Both the position numbers and the translations under genes were made by a program. Below the pieces are notes generated by a model. It saw only the letters and a program-made list of their open reading frames with translations. It was not told where the DNA came from and did no database searches. This document shows, in pieces, positions 7,267 to 16,179 of a stretch of 64,000 bases of DNA (positions are counted from its first letter, which is position 1; every line of letters begins with the position of its first letter). The DNA lies in the IMG/VR virus record IMGVR_UViG_3300003876_000001, positions 1 to 64,000 of that record; one strand, written 5' to 3'. The stretch comes from a virus.

Positions 7267-10200
7267 TTATCCACATTTACTATTACCACATGATACACAT
7301 GTAAGGCAACCTTCTTTATATTCTAAATTATCTGACCCACAATTTGGACATGTACCATTTCCCTTTTCACCATCATTGATGTATTTTTTTATTACTCTAG
7401 CTACACCATTCTTCCAAGTATTTAAATGTTCATCATTTAAGTTAAGTGATTGTATTAAATCTAATACATAGATTATTGGCATACCATGACGTAATACTGA
7501 ACTAATCATTTTAGCATAGTTCCAATATTCTTCATTGAATGTATGATTTAATCCTGTATGTACAGCTTTTTCACCATTAGAATCAACATATTCAATATCA
7601 TATCTTTTAATACCATTTTCATCTCTTACTTTAACAACTTCACATTCAATAAGACTTGTAGGTAATTCAGATAAACCATTTTGCATACGACCAGTAAAAA
7701 CTTCATATGGTCTTCCATCCATCATACCAACAACACCAATCCATTTTTCAAGATTATTTTGAAATCTTATAATTTCAGCTTTTAATCTTTTAGGTCTTTT
7801 AGGTGCATGATTATCTTTAAATAACTTATCTTTTTCTTTCTTTTTCTTTTCTGTTTCAGTAACTAAAACACCAGAACGTGAACCATCACGATAAACAGTA
7901 ATTCCTTTACATCCATGTTTCCAACCAGCTTCATATACATTAGCAACTGTTTCTTCAGTTACATCATTAGGGAGATTTACAGTAACTGATATTGAATGAT
8001 CAATATGTTTTTGAACCATTCCTTGCATTTCTACTTTTTTAACCCAATCAACATCATTAGATGTTGCACCGTAATATGGTGAAAGTTTAACTAATTCGTT
8101 AATTTGATCTGAAGTATAGTGTTCAATAATATCTTCAACATCGTAACCATTAACTTCTAACCAAGTAACAAAATTATGATGAAATACTGGATATTCCATC
8201 CAAGTATCACCTAATTCATCGGTAAAATCAACTCTAACGTTTTTATCATTTGGATTTATTTTTCTTCTTCTAGTATAATAAACTAAGAACACAGGTTCAA
8301 TACCTGATGTAGTTTGAGTCATAATAGATACTGTACCCGTAGGTGCTATTGTAAGTAGTGCTAGATTACGTCTACCATACATTACCATCATATCATATAG
8401 ATCAGAGTCTTCGTCTTTTATACGTTGAATAAATGGATTATTTAATTCTCTTTCAGTATCATACATTGGGAAAGCACCTCTATCTCTTGCCATATATACT
8501 GATGAACGATATGCTTCAAGTTTTAATTGTTTATGTACTTCTTCTGAAAATTTATTAGCTTCGTCAGTACCATATGTTAAACCTAATGCAGCTAACATAT
8601 CACCTTCTGCTGTAATACCTAATCCTGTTCTACGACCTCTTTCTGCTTTATCTTTAATACTAACCCAAAGATTTCTTTCGGTTTCTCTAATGTGTAAATC
8701 TTCTGGATCGGAATCTATTTTAGCTAATATTTTATCTATTTTTTCTAATTCAAGATCAATAATATCATCCATTAATTTTTCAGCAATTCTAACATCTATT
8801 TTAAAAGATTCCCAATCAAAAAAAGCATTATCAGTAAATGGATTTACAACGTAACCAAATAAATTAATAGCTAATAATCTACAACTATCATTTGCACATA
8901 AAGGAATTTCACCACAATTATGTGTACTAATCCCATTTGCATCAAATTCATTTTTATCGGGGATTTGACAATCATAAACATTCTCAACACCAACATATTC
9001 AATAGATTTAATAGTATCAACAAATCTTTCTCTATATAACCCCCTATCTAAATTATTTAAAGCATTTTTTAATTTATTTTTTTTACTATTTTCAATAAAA
9101 TTTATTTCCTCTTGGAAGATTAATAGATTATCCTTAGATATTGATAACTCATGTTGTGACTTTGTTTTATACATTTTATACCCACCATTACCATCGGGCA
9201 TTTTTTTATATTGTTCTTCTCTTCTATTTTCATAAACGGTTGAGATAATACCAATTTTAGATAACATTCTTTGTGCCACATATAAATTTTCCAAAATTGA
9301 TGATGCTAGTCTAACGTTAACACCCTTTTCAATATTATTATTTACAGTTCCATCAGCATCAAACCACCCACATAAGAATCCCTTATAAAACTTACTACTT
9401 GCTTTTTCTATTTTATTGTTAATTCTTTTATCATTTAAAACACCATATTCGTATGATAATTTTTTTAAATTAACACTTTTAACTTGTTCGATTTCTAAAT
9501 CATCTTTAGAGTTACCCAAATCCAATCTATATTTTAAATTATTTTTTATACATTCAATAGCATAATTTTTAGTTTCTTTTCTATCTTCACCCCAATATCT
9601 TAAAATTGCGGATTCATTATCGAATGTTCCATCACCTAATAAACTTCCAATTAACCAACCTTCTTCAAAATTTCCTTCTCCATTCCAATTCATCCCAATA
9701 TTGTTGTTAAGATTAATAGTATCACCAATTTGAAAGTTTTTTAATTCAGTCCATTTATATTTCTTATCATTTCTATTTATTTCAAGTACTTGTTTAAATT
9801 CATGATTATCTGTTGACTTTATTTTAAATCCTTTTTTTGTAGTTATTTGAAAAACATCTCTATTTTCACCTGTTATAAAAAAACCTTTATCTGTCGATGA
9901 ATAAAAACCACCATCGACCATTGCGATGAATTTAACACCAATCAATTCTTCAACAGTTTTATTACCTTTATCTGTCATTATGTTCGAATCTAAAGTAAGA
10001 CAAGGGTTTGTTGATATTGTTTTAAAACCTAAATCACTATAACAATCAGGAACAGATTCATTAATTAAAGTATCCCAATATAAAATACCCGGTTCTGCCT
10101 TATCCCATGCATTATGGATAATTTTTTTCCATATTTTAGATGCATTAACTTCTTTAGTAAATGTTGGATTATTAGAATTTATTGGATATTGTTGTGTATA

Positions 10201-10929
10201 GGTTGTGCCTTGTGTAGCAGCTTCCATAAAATCATCATCAATTTTAACCGATACATTTGCACCTGTTACTTTAGTACCATCTAATTTGGCATCAATAAAT
10301 GCTTCAGCATCTGGGTGTTTAATTGAAATAGATTCCATTAAAGCACCACGTCTACCATCTTGTGCAACTTCTCTTGTTGTATTTGAGAACCTTTCCATAA
10401 ATGGAACGATACCTGTTGATGTTAATGCAGAATTTTTTACAGGTGAACCTTCAGGTCTTATAAAAGATAAATCTACACCAACACCTGCTCTTCTTTTTTG
10501 TAGTTGTGCAATTTCCTGATCTAATTTAAAAATACCACCATATGAATCTGCTTCATTTTCATTACCAATTACAAAACAATTTGAGATGGATACAATTTGA
10601 AAATCATTTCCAATGCCTGACATTGGTGAACCTTGTGGAACTATTTTCTTAAAATGTTTGATTTTTTCGTATATTTCTTCAGCGAATAAAGGGTTTGTAT
10701 ATTTCTTTTCTATTCTTGCTAATTCTTTTGCTAATCTCCAATGCATATCATCAGGAGTTTTTTCGTAAAGATTACCATCTGAATCTTTTAAACAGTATTT
10801 GTTTATCCAAACTTCTGTTGCTAAATTATCGCCATTAAAATAGGCTAATGTGGCTTCGTGAATTTCATCTCTTGTATATTTAGAATATACTTTACCCTCT
10901 TTAGGTTGTTCTTCTAAAGTTTCTTCCAT
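7267..10929 (-). CDS. nrdJ: Class II (adenosylcobalamin) ribonucleotide reductase with intein
   Basis: Reduces ribonucleotides to deoxyribonucleotides using vitamin B12 coenzyme. The precursor is 1220 aa; removing the intein at residues 310-671 leaves 858 aa, normal for NrdJ. The splice point interrupts the active-site motif NP^CGE, rejoined as TNPCGEIPL. The C-terminus has the class II zinc finger (TCPNCG ... GCLTCVSCG ... SKCG). No nrdA/B pair or thioredoxin is in the window. Supplies dNTPs for phage replication and depends on host cobalamin. Confidence 0.95.
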   Translation of the reverse strand: MEETLEEQPKEGKVYSKYTRDEIHEATLAYFNGDNLATEVWINKYCLKDSDGNLYEKTPDDMHWRLAKELARIEKKYTNPLFAEEIYEKIKHFKKIVPQGSPMSGIGNDFQIVSISNCFVIGNENEADSYGGIFKLDQEIAQLQKRRAGVGVDLSFIRPEGSPVKNSALTSTGIVPFMERFSNTTREVAQDGRRGALMESISIKHPDAEAFIDAKLDGTKVTGANVSVKIDDDFMEAATQGTTYTQQYPINSNNPTFTKEVNASKIWKKIIHNAWDKAEPGILYWDTLINESVPDCYSDLGFKTISTNPCLTLDSNIMTDKGNKTVEELIGVKFIAMVDGGFYSSTDKGFFITGENRDVFQITTKKGFKIKSTDNHEFKQVLEINRNDKKYKWTELKNFQIGDTINLNNNIGMNWNGEGNFEEGWLIGSLLGDGTFDNESAILRYWGEDRKETKNYAIECIKNNLKYRLDLGNSKDDLEIEQVKSVNLKKLSYEYGVLNDKRINNKIEKASSKFYKGFLCGWFDADGTVNNNIEKGVNVRLASSILENLYVAQRMLSKIGIISTVYENRREEQYKKMPDGNGGYKMYKTKSQHELSISKDNLLIFQEEINFIENSKKNKLKNALNNLDRGLYRERFVDTIKSIEYVGVENVYDCQIPDKNEFDANGISTHNCGEIPLCANDSCRLLAINLFGYVVNPFTDNAFFDWESFKIDVRIAEKLMDDIIDLELEKIDKILAKIDSDPEDLHIRETERNLWVSIKDKAERGRRTGLGITAEGDMLAALGLTYGTDEANKFSEEVHKQLKLEAYRSSVYMARDRGAFPMYDTERELNNPFIQRIKDEDSDLYDMMVMYGRRNLALLTIAPTGTVSIMTQTTSGIEPVFLVYYTRRRKINPNDKNVRVDFTDELGDTWMEYPVFHHNFVTWLEVNGYDVEDIIEHYTSDQINELVKLSPYYGATSNDVDWVKKVEMQGMVQKHIDHSISVTVNLPNDVTEETVANVYEAGWKHGCKGITVYRDGSRSGVLVTETEKKKKEKDKLFKDNHAPKRPKRLKAEIIRFQNNLEKWIGVVGMMDGRPYEVFTGRMQNGLSELPTSLIECEVVKVRDENGIKRYDIEYVDSNGEKAVHTGLNHTFNEEYWNYAKMISSVLRHGMPIIYVLDLIQSLNLNDEHLNTWKNGVARVIKKYINDGEKGNGTCPNCGSDNLEYKEGCLTCVSCGNSKCG
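8917..10002 (-). mobile_element. Intein with LAGLIDADG homing endonuclease in nrdJ
   Basis: 362-aa in-frame insertion beginning with Cys (CLTLDSN, block A) and ending THN before Cys+1, as needed for protein splicing. Block B is seen in STDNHEF (about intein residue 63-69). Two LAGLIDADG motifs, WLIGSLLGDG (about 116) and FLCGWFDADG (about 209), indicate an intact homing endonuclease. Insertion into the most conserved catalytic motif is typical because it protects the intein from deletion. Confidence 0.92.
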
Positions 10930-11153
10930 GTATTTTATATAATTTTATTAAAGTTATTTAAGTATTTCAATGTTAGAATTGATTAACTTTTATCCTATAT
11001 TATTAAATTGGTGTATTTTTAAATACTCACAAAGATTGAAATATTCTTGCAGAAACGCAATTATTTTCAATTATTTTTTAATGTATTTTTTTCATAAAAA
11101 ACAATAGAACTTTAATTGTCTGGCAATGACCATATTAAAATTTTTATAAAAAA

Positions 11154-11177
11154 AAAGGTGTCGAATTCGACACCTTT
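11154..11177 (-). terminator. Rho-independent terminator after the VWA gene
   Basis: Perfect 12-bp inverted repeat (AAAGGTGTCGAA and its complement) followed on the minus strand by a T-rich run (11148-11156). It separates the VWA gene from nrdJ. Confidence 0.9.
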
Positions 11178-11205
11178 AAACCTAAACAATTAAACAAAAA
11201 ATATT

Positions 11206-11973
11206 TTATTTCTTAATTTTATCTGAATTTATTTTTTTCTCACCAACAACACCACTACCGTCTGTGACTGTTGACATTAGATTTGCACTATCACTAGTAA
11301 AAGTTGCACTAGATTTACTCATACCTCTATAATTAGTTGAAGCCATTGATAGTGTATCAAATACTACTGCATTTCCAGTAGTACTATTGGTATAGCTTAA
11401 CGTACTACCACGACTAACACCAATTGCACTTGAAGCAACTGTTGCATCTTGATCAGCAGCTAAATAAAGAAATTGCCAATCTTGCTTTTCTTGTTTACTA
11501 ATAAGTGTCTTAATTGAACTCTGAGTGAATTCTCTACTTGCATTTTCATGCCCATCAGTCACAATTGCAAATAAAACCTTATCTGGTCTATCTGCTTTCT
11601 TCATTTTTTTATGTGCAGCAGATATATCAGTAATAGCTTTACCAATTGCATCATATAATGCAGTCAGACCATTACCATACCAATCTTCTTGTGTTAAATG
11701 TTCTACATTATTAAGTGAAACATCATTGAATAGTAATTCATAACCATTATTTTCACCACCTGAAGAGAATGTTGCAACAGTTAAAGATGCTTCATCACCA
11801 AGTTTTTTCTGATCATCAATGAATTTATTAAATCCATCTCTTGCTTCATCTATAATTGAGTTCATTGAACTTGAAGCATCTAATATGCAAACAATTTGGG
11901 TCTTGCTTGCTACAACTTCTTCTGTTACCACAGTTGTCGTGGTTGTCTTTTTTACCGTTTTTTTCTTTGTCAT
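11206..11973 (-). CDS. VWA (von Willebrand A) domain protein
   Basis: 255 aa. The MIDAS metal site DASSSMNS is near residue 32-39, with a second acidic loop at VTDGHEN. The short N-terminus is rich in Lys and Thr, and the C-terminal third is Ser/Thr-rich and probably flexible. No signal peptide. Such TerY-like cytosolic VWA proteins often act with chaperone-like AAA proteins or Ter proteins. It is a single-gene unit with its own terminator. Confidence 0.85.
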   Translation of the reverse strand: MTKKKTVKKTTTTTVVTEEVVASKTQIVCILDASSSMNSIIDEARDGFNKFIDDQKKLGDEASLTVATFSSGGENNGYELLFNDVSLNNVEHLTQEDWYGNGLTALYDAIGKAITDISAAHKKMKKADRPDKVLFAIVTDGHENASREFTQSSIKTLISKQEKQDWQFLYLAADQDATVASSAIGVSRGSTLSYTNSTTGNAVVFDTLSMASTNYRGMSKSSATFTSDSANLMSTVTDGSGVVGEKKINSDKIKK

Positions 11974-12070
11974 TTTTAAACAGGGATTAAAATAATATTA
12001 TTATCCTGTAAATATATAACAATTATTTTGTATTGTCAAGATTTTGACAATAGAATTTAAAAAAAGTGAT

Positions 12071-12358
12071 TTATCTTAAATCACCTATTTCAGAATTGAG
12101 CATTATTTCGTCATTATCTTCTTCTGTTTTCTTTTTTGTTTTTACTTTTTTAGCTAATTTTAACTTACCTTTATAGAGTCTTTCGTTTAATAATGTGTCC
12201 ATATGACCTTCCTTTTGTTCGACATCATATTCAAATAGAACACCTTCAGTATTTTCTAAACAAAGTTCTTTTAAATCTTCTTCCGAATAAGCCATTGCAA
12301 TTAGACTGTCCTGTTCTTTATTCGAATATAGCGAGTAGTATATCAATTTTTTCTTCAT
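12071..12358 (-). CDS. Hypothetical protein, 95 aa
   Basis: Not recognised. Start chosen at the ATG encoding MKKKLIYYSLY; the frame is open upstream only through a non-ATG codon. A YSEEDLKEL helix is followed by a strongly basic stretch (KKVKTKKKTEE) and an acidic tail. Confidence 0.65.
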   Translation of the reverse strand: MKKKLIYYSLYSNKEQDSLIAMAYSEEDLKELCLENTEGVLFEYDVEQKEGHMDTLLNERLYKGKLKLAKKVKTKKKTEEDNDEIMLNSEIGDLR

Positions 12359-12430
12359 ACATTCTTTTACGTATAAATAAAGATATATGTTACAAAAACA
12401 CAACAATTATTAAATTATATTTTACATTAT

Positions 12431-12652
12431 TCAAGTATAATCATGGCAACAATCTTCATTTGCTTCAACAGATTGATCCCAATACCATTCACATGATCTA
12501 AATTCTGCTGGATCGTCACCACAACCATAAGAAGTTTCTCTAAATCTAGATTCAACTTCCCATGCTTCATATTCTTCAGGAAAACGACCAACTAACCATC
12601 GATCATTCCCTTCACAAGATACAAATTCAATTTCCCATAATCTAGTTTCCAT
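12431..12652 (-). CDS. Hypothetical protein, 73 aa, Trp/Cys-rich
   Basis: Not recognised. Unusually rich in Trp, Cys, Glu and Arg (six Trp, five Cys), predicting a small compact acidic protein, perhaps metal-bound. It lies 5 nt downstream of the HNH gene stop. Confidence 0.65.
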   Translation of the reverse strand: METRLWEIEFVSCEGNDRWLVGRFPEEYEAWEVESRFRETSYGCGDDPAEFRSCEWYWDQSVEANEDCCHDYT

Positions 12653-12657
12653 AATTT

Positions 12658-13095
12658 TTAATTTAATTCATTAACATACCAACTATATTGCGTTGCTGTT
12701 CTTCTCATATGACAATTAGCACAACGCACATCACATTTTTTAATTTCTTTCATTATTGTTTCCCAAGAGTATCCACCATTTGTCATTGTTGAAAGTTGGT
12801 ATTTTTTATTATTAAGATGATCAAACTGTAAAACTATTGGATCATCTTCACCGCAATCTACACATGAATGGGTTGATTTATATTCAAATATCTTTTTTCT
12901 ATTTTCATCAATTCTTCTTTTATTTCCAATACTTATTTGTTTTCTCATTTTTTCATTATTCTCACTATAATATTTTTTTGAATGTGATCTCATACATTCT
13001 TTACAATAGTTATTGTGACCATCTTTACGAGATTTGTTTTTACTAAATTCATCAATCTCTTTTTCATCTTTACATTTACTACATATTTTTTTCAT
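12658..13095 (-). CDS. HNH endonuclease with N-terminal zinc finger
   Basis: 145 aa. N-terminal CSKCKDEK ... YCKEC zinc finger, then CVDCGEDD ... LQFDHLNN ... VRCANCHMRRT, a complete HNH core. This two-part layout is common in free-standing phage homing endonucleases. An AGTATTTATA element lies 17-26 nt upstream of the start, as at other late-type and mobile genes here. Confidence 0.85.
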   Translation of the reverse strand: MKKICSKCKDEKEIDEFSKNKSRKDGHNNYCKECMRSHSKKYYSENNEKMRKQISIGNKRRIDENRKKIFEYKSTHSCVDCGEDDPIVLQFDHLNNKKYQLSTMTNGGYSWETIMKEIKKCDVRCANCHMRRTATQYSWYVNELN

Positions 13096-13111
13096 ATTAT
13101 CAGCTTTTAAA

Positions 13112-13121
13112 TATAAATACT
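13112..13121 (-). promoter_or_regulatory. AGTATTTATA element upstream of the HNH gene
   Basis: Exact copy of the 10-bp motif that precedes many genes in this window (see the findings). Confidence 0.45.
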
Positions 13122-13144
13122 ATTTAAAAACCAAAAGTAACTAG

Positions 13145-13217
13145 TACCACCAGAGGGACTTGAACCCTCAACTCTTCCGTTAAAAGCGGAATACTCTACC
13201 AATTGAGTTATGATGGC
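13145..13217 (-). tRNA. tRNA-Lys (UUU)
   Basis: Cloverleaf folds fully: acceptor GCCATCA/TGGTGGT, anticodon loop CTTTTAA in TTCCG/CGGAA stem, five-pair T arm. Encoded CCA absent. Confidence 0.92.
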
Positions 13218-13268
13218 ATATTTTATCTTTATATTGTAACAATTAAAACAATTTAAAGATAATTATTG

Positions 13269-13351
13269 TACATCGGGTGGGATTCGAACCCACGTTGTTG
13301 CGAACAACCCTGATTAAAAGTCAGGTGCATAAGCCTCTCTGCCACCGATGT
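13269..13351 (-). tRNA. Class II tRNA with UUU anticodon
   Basis: Acceptor ACATCGG/CCGATGT, a three-pair Leu/Ser-type D stem, a six-pair variable arm (GTTGTT/AACAAC) and a regular T arm. The anticodon loop is CTTTTAA, i.e. UUU, normally lysine, although the body is class II. See the finding on this mismatch. Confidence 0.8.
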
Positions 13352-13490
13352 ATTTAGTAATTTTTAGAGATAAGTACCGAAAAACAATACTTTACTCAAA
13401 TTATTACTATATCGCATATCGCAATACACGATATTTGATTATAATATATTAATAATCAACAAATTAAAAATTTTTATTTTGATTTGCGAT

Positions 13491-13511
13491 ACACTACACA
13501 ATGTGTAGTGT
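13491..13511. repeat. 21-nt near-perfect palindrome 3' of a tRNA
   Basis: ACACTACACA and its exact reverse complement flank one A, immediately downstream of the tRNA-Lys (CUU) gene. No T run follows, so a processing hairpin or operator is more likely than a terminator. Confidence 0.55.
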
Positions 13512-13513
13512 TG

Positions 13514-13586
13514 TGCATCCGAAGGGAGTCGAACCCTTATCTCGATAATTAAGAGTTACCTACTTTACCAGTTAAGTTACGGATGC
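13514..13586 (-). tRNA. tRNA-Lys (CUU)
   Basis: Acceptor GCATCCG/CGGATGC, anticodon loop CTCTTAA, T arm AAGGG/CCCTT. Class I. Confidence 0.9.
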
Positions 13587-13591
13587 ATAGG

Positions 13592-13631
13592 AGAACCTCT
13601 ACACACCCGAAAGGGGAAATGTAGAAGGTCT
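13592..13631 (-). ncRNA. Structured stretch upstream of tRNA-Lys (CUU)
   Basis: On the minus strand ACCTTCTACA pairs with TGTAGAGGT around an inner CCC-GGG hairpin. It may be a 3' hairpin of the preceding protein gene or a tRNA-processing leader. Confidence 0.4.
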
Positions 13632-13658
13632 ACTGTTTATGTTTAAATTTAGTTCTCA

Positions 13659-14131
13659 TTATATTAATTCTTTATCTTCGAACAAATCTCTTTGTCCATT
13701 AAATTCATTTAAAAGTGTTTGTTCACCTAATCTTGCTCTTACTTTATCAATCCATTCATTTGTTTTTACTTTGGACATCCAAACTAATTCAGCAGCTTTT
13801 CATTTAATTTAATTACAAAAACATTTTTCTTTGAAGTTCTCACCATTAGAAACTTCCTTAATTCTTCAGTTAAACTATTGGTAATATTTGATGTTGCTAA
13901 ATTTTCTATACCGAAAATCTGTAACTGCAATTGCCAAATATCTCTATCCATTAAGCTAAACATTAAATCTCCAATATCCATAAAGAAATCCTTATGAATG
14001 AAATCTATGTCAATCTCTATGTCACCTTCAATAGTTTCTCCATTAACTCTGATTTGCTTTTGGGCAATCCTAGTTTTGAAGTCTTTTGAAAAGACACCAC
14101 TTCCATGCAATATTTCACTTAACCTTACCAT
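13659..14131 (-). pseudogene. Hypothetical protein, frame-disrupted (about 155 aa when repaired)
   Basis: Frame 0 covers 115 codons from ATG 14131 to TAG 13784. One extra A at the GAAAAG near 13802 would fuse it to a second frame reading EKAAELVWMSK and ending GQRDLFEDKELI. The N-terminal part contains VFSKDFKTRIAQKQIRVNG, resembling an S4-type RNA-binding start, but this is weak. The second frame alone could also start at its internal ATG as a 39-aa protein. Confidence 0.5.
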
Positions 14132-14148
14132 TATTTTATCATTTTAAA

Positions 14149-14238
14149 TTATCCATAATAATAAATTTTCCAATTATCAGGTAAATATTCTGATAATGGA
14201 ATTATATTATTTTTATCAATAAGTCCTTCATGTACCAT
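14149..14238 (-). pseudogene. Remnant of an HNH-type gene
   Basis: The frame reads CHRMVHEGLID at its start, the zinc-ligand end of many HNH nucleases, then a short tail to a stop. No intact upstream portion is visible. Confidence 0.35.
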
Positions 14239-14315
14239 TCTATGACAATTTTAATATTGTTTTTTGAACTATATTACTTTTTAATATAGTCTAATTCAAT
14301 TAACAATGTTAATTG

Positions 14316-14396
14316 TTGTACGGAAGGGAATCGAACCCCCATAGCCGAAGCAGCACATTTACAGTGTGCGGAACTCACCACCTGTTCAACCGTACA
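14316..14396 (-). tRNA. tRNA-Tyr (GUA)
   Basis: Acceptor TGTACGG/CCGTACA, anticodon loop CTGTAAA in GCACA/TGTGC stem, moderate variable arm as expected for bacterial tRNA-Tyr. Confidence 0.92.
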
Positions 14397-14407
14397 ATAT
14401 GGCATAA

Positions 14408-14440
14408 AAAAACCCTGACTCATTTCTGAATCAGGGTTTC
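14408..14440 (-). terminator. Rho-independent terminator
   Basis: AAACCCTGA pairs with TCAGGGTTT across a short loop, followed on the minus strand by a run of seven T. It closes the micropeptide gene at 14,462-14,545. Confidence 0.85.
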
Positions 14441-14461
14441 TATATTTTAAACTTTATGGCT

Positions 14462-14545
14462 TTAGCCACCAAAGTTAGTACATAGAATACCTGATCCAGT
14501 ATCTGGATAGTTTTTATATTTCTTATATGTATTAACTTTTGTCAT
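14462..14545 (-). CDS. 27-aa micropeptide gene
   Basis: ATG to TAA, basic N-terminus (MTKVNTYKKYK) and a Gly-rich end with one Cys, finishing CTNFGG. Preceded by a 7-bp inverted repeat (14,561-14,583 region) and followed at once by a strong terminator, so it looks like a one-gene transcript. No family recognised. Function unknown; the C-terminal GlyGly is striking but may be chance. Confidence 0.6.
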   Translation of the reverse strand: MTKVNTYKKYKNYPDTGSGILCTNFGG

Positions 14546-14680
14546 GATTTCTAATTTATTTTGGTGGTATTACACTACCACCAGTTATGTCTTTTTTACT
14601 TATTATAATATCTTTTTTCATTAATTGTTTACAAAAATCGTTTATAAATACGTAACATGCAAGAAAAAGGTTACAAATTT

Positions 14681-14989
14681 TTAATAAAATTTAATAAAAG
14701 TGTTTAATTCGTTTAAATATAGTTGAATATGTGGGTATTTTTCAATAAATTTTTCTCTTTCATTTTTATTCCCACACACTAATAAATGCTCATAATATGT
14801 ACTCATTTCAGTTGGGAACATATGTATCGTCCACTTACGGATTTTCTTTCCCTTACTATTGTAGAGATGCTTTCTTGGTATAAATCTATATACTTGTTTT
14901 TTGAAGAACCATAAAAATCTTTCAGTACTTTCAAATCTCAAATATGCTTTATTATTATGTTTATATATAGTGTATTCTGTTAGTTCCAT
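14681..14989 (-). CDS. Hypothetical protein, 102 aa
   Basis: Not recognised. Basic, aromatic-rich (FLWFFKKQVYRF) with no signal peptide. An AGTATTTATA element lies 20-29 nt upstream, suggesting the same regulation as late or mobile genes. Confidence 0.7.
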   Translation of the reverse strand: MELTEYTIYKHNNKAYLRFESTERFLWFFKKQVYRFIPRKHLYNSKGKKIRKWTIHMFPTEMSTYYEHLLVCGNKNEREKFIEKYPHIQLYLNELNTFIKFY

Positions 14990-15008
14990 TTTTTTATTTA
15001 TCTACAAA

Positions 15009-15018
15009 TATAAATACT
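15009..15018 (-). promoter_or_regulatory. AGTATTTATA element
   Basis: Exact motif copy continuing as TATATTTG, which also fits the Bacteroidota -7 box TAnnTTTG. Confidence 0.5.
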
Positions 15019-15049
15019 TTTATATCTAATGTAAAATACTATAAAATGA

Positions 15050-15076
15050 AAAAGGAGCGAATTATCGCCCCTTTAT
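15050..15076 (-). terminator. Rho-independent terminator after RNA ligase 1
   Basis: Minus-strand hairpin AAAGGGGCGA/TCGCTCCTTT followed by T residues, directly downstream of the ligase stop. Confidence 0.85.
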
Positions 15077-15081
15077 TTTTA

Positions 15082-16179
15082 CTAATTTTCATACCCATCT
15101 CTAAATGGTGTTGACCAGTCTGGTTTAATCATTTTCCAAATTGCTTCAGAATAATTTTTATTATTATACATAGAAAATAATAATCCAGAATGTTTAAATT
15201 CTTTTGCTATTAAAGCAAATTCTTTCTTTCTTTCAAAAGGATCAAATCCATTTTTCAAACTAACTAAATTAGTTACCCTAACGAATTCACGTAATGTTTC
15301 AACTTCAATTTCAATATACATATCATTTAAACCCTTTTCAGTACGTCTAACCCAATTGTAGAATTCATCAGGAACTCTATCAATAACTTCATCCAATCCT
15401 TCACCATTTTTCAATGATTCCCAAATTGTCTTATTAGATACGTTAGTAACGATTCTATGTAATCTGCAATATTCATCGAATTTTACTTTTACACGGAAGC
15501 CATTAGAATAACGTACAACAAATCCTTCTTTGTTATCTTCTTCTAATTCCTTTAATTTAGAAATATCAGATGTTACATCATACTTTTCAACAATAGTAAA
15601 TTCATCAGAGTGATTATACACCATATCATCATATGACATTTCATCACCACCATCAGTATTGATAACACCTAAAAGAACCAAATCTTCAGTCTTACCATAA
15701 TCAATAACAATACGATTTTCAGGATATATAATTTCAAATACATATGTATTATCACCATTTAAAAATCTATAAGAATTTTCAATATTAAGCATGATTTCAC
15801 CACCTTTAATGGCTTGTTCTGATTCAAATGAACCTCTTGAAGCAAATATCCAATCACCTTCATAATTAAATAAAATACCCAATGAACCATCCATTTTTTC
15901 AAATGCTTCAAATGATAAATCAGTTGGAATATCAGAAGGATCGTGTTCTTCTAAATTGAAGAATTTTTTCATGCTTCGACCAACAATATTACCATCGATG
16001 TCAACAAAAAGTCCACGACAAGATAATGTAATTAAATCCCATTCCTTTTCAAATGCACATGTTTTAGAATAATTTAGAACCCATATATCTTTAGTTGGGT
16101 GTTTATTAGTAATTAATAAACCCTTTTCAATATATTCATTAATAACACTCCATTCTATTTTAGTAAGTATTTTTTCCAT
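15082..16179 (-). CDS. rnlA: RNA ligase 1 family (T4 RnlA-like)
   Basis: 365 aa, close to T4 Rnl1 (374). Motif I EKMDGS has candidate nucleophile K95; motif IV EGFVVR is at 218-223 and motif V KVKF at 231-234; the C-terminal third is the helical Rnl1-type domain that docks on tRNA. In T4, this ligase with Pnkp restores tRNAs cut by PrrC. The gene has its own terminator. The upstream LAGLIDADG gene overlaps its start. Confidence 0.93.
   Translation of the reverse strand: MEKILTKIEWSVINEYIEKGLLITNKHPTKDIWVLNYSKTCAFEKEWDLITLSCRGLFVDIDGNIVGRSMKKFFNLEEHDPSDIPTDLSFEAFEKMDGSLGILFNYEGDWIFASRGSFESEQAIKGGEIMLNIENSYRFLNGDNTYVFEIIYPENRIVIDYGKTEDLVLLGVINTDGGDEMSYDDMVYNHSDEFTIVEKYDVTSDISKLKELEEDNKEGFVVRYSNGFRVKVKFDEYCRLHRIVTNVSNKTIWESLKNGEGLDEVIDRVPDEFYNWVRRTEKGLNDMYIEIEVETLREFVRVTNLVSLKNGFDPFERKKEFALIAKEFKHSGLLFSMYNNKNYSEAIWKMIKPDWSTPFRDGYEN

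Noticed and set aside
12193-12501. Plus-strand ORF of 102 codons
   Set aside because: Antisense shadow of the 95-aa gene and its upstream region.
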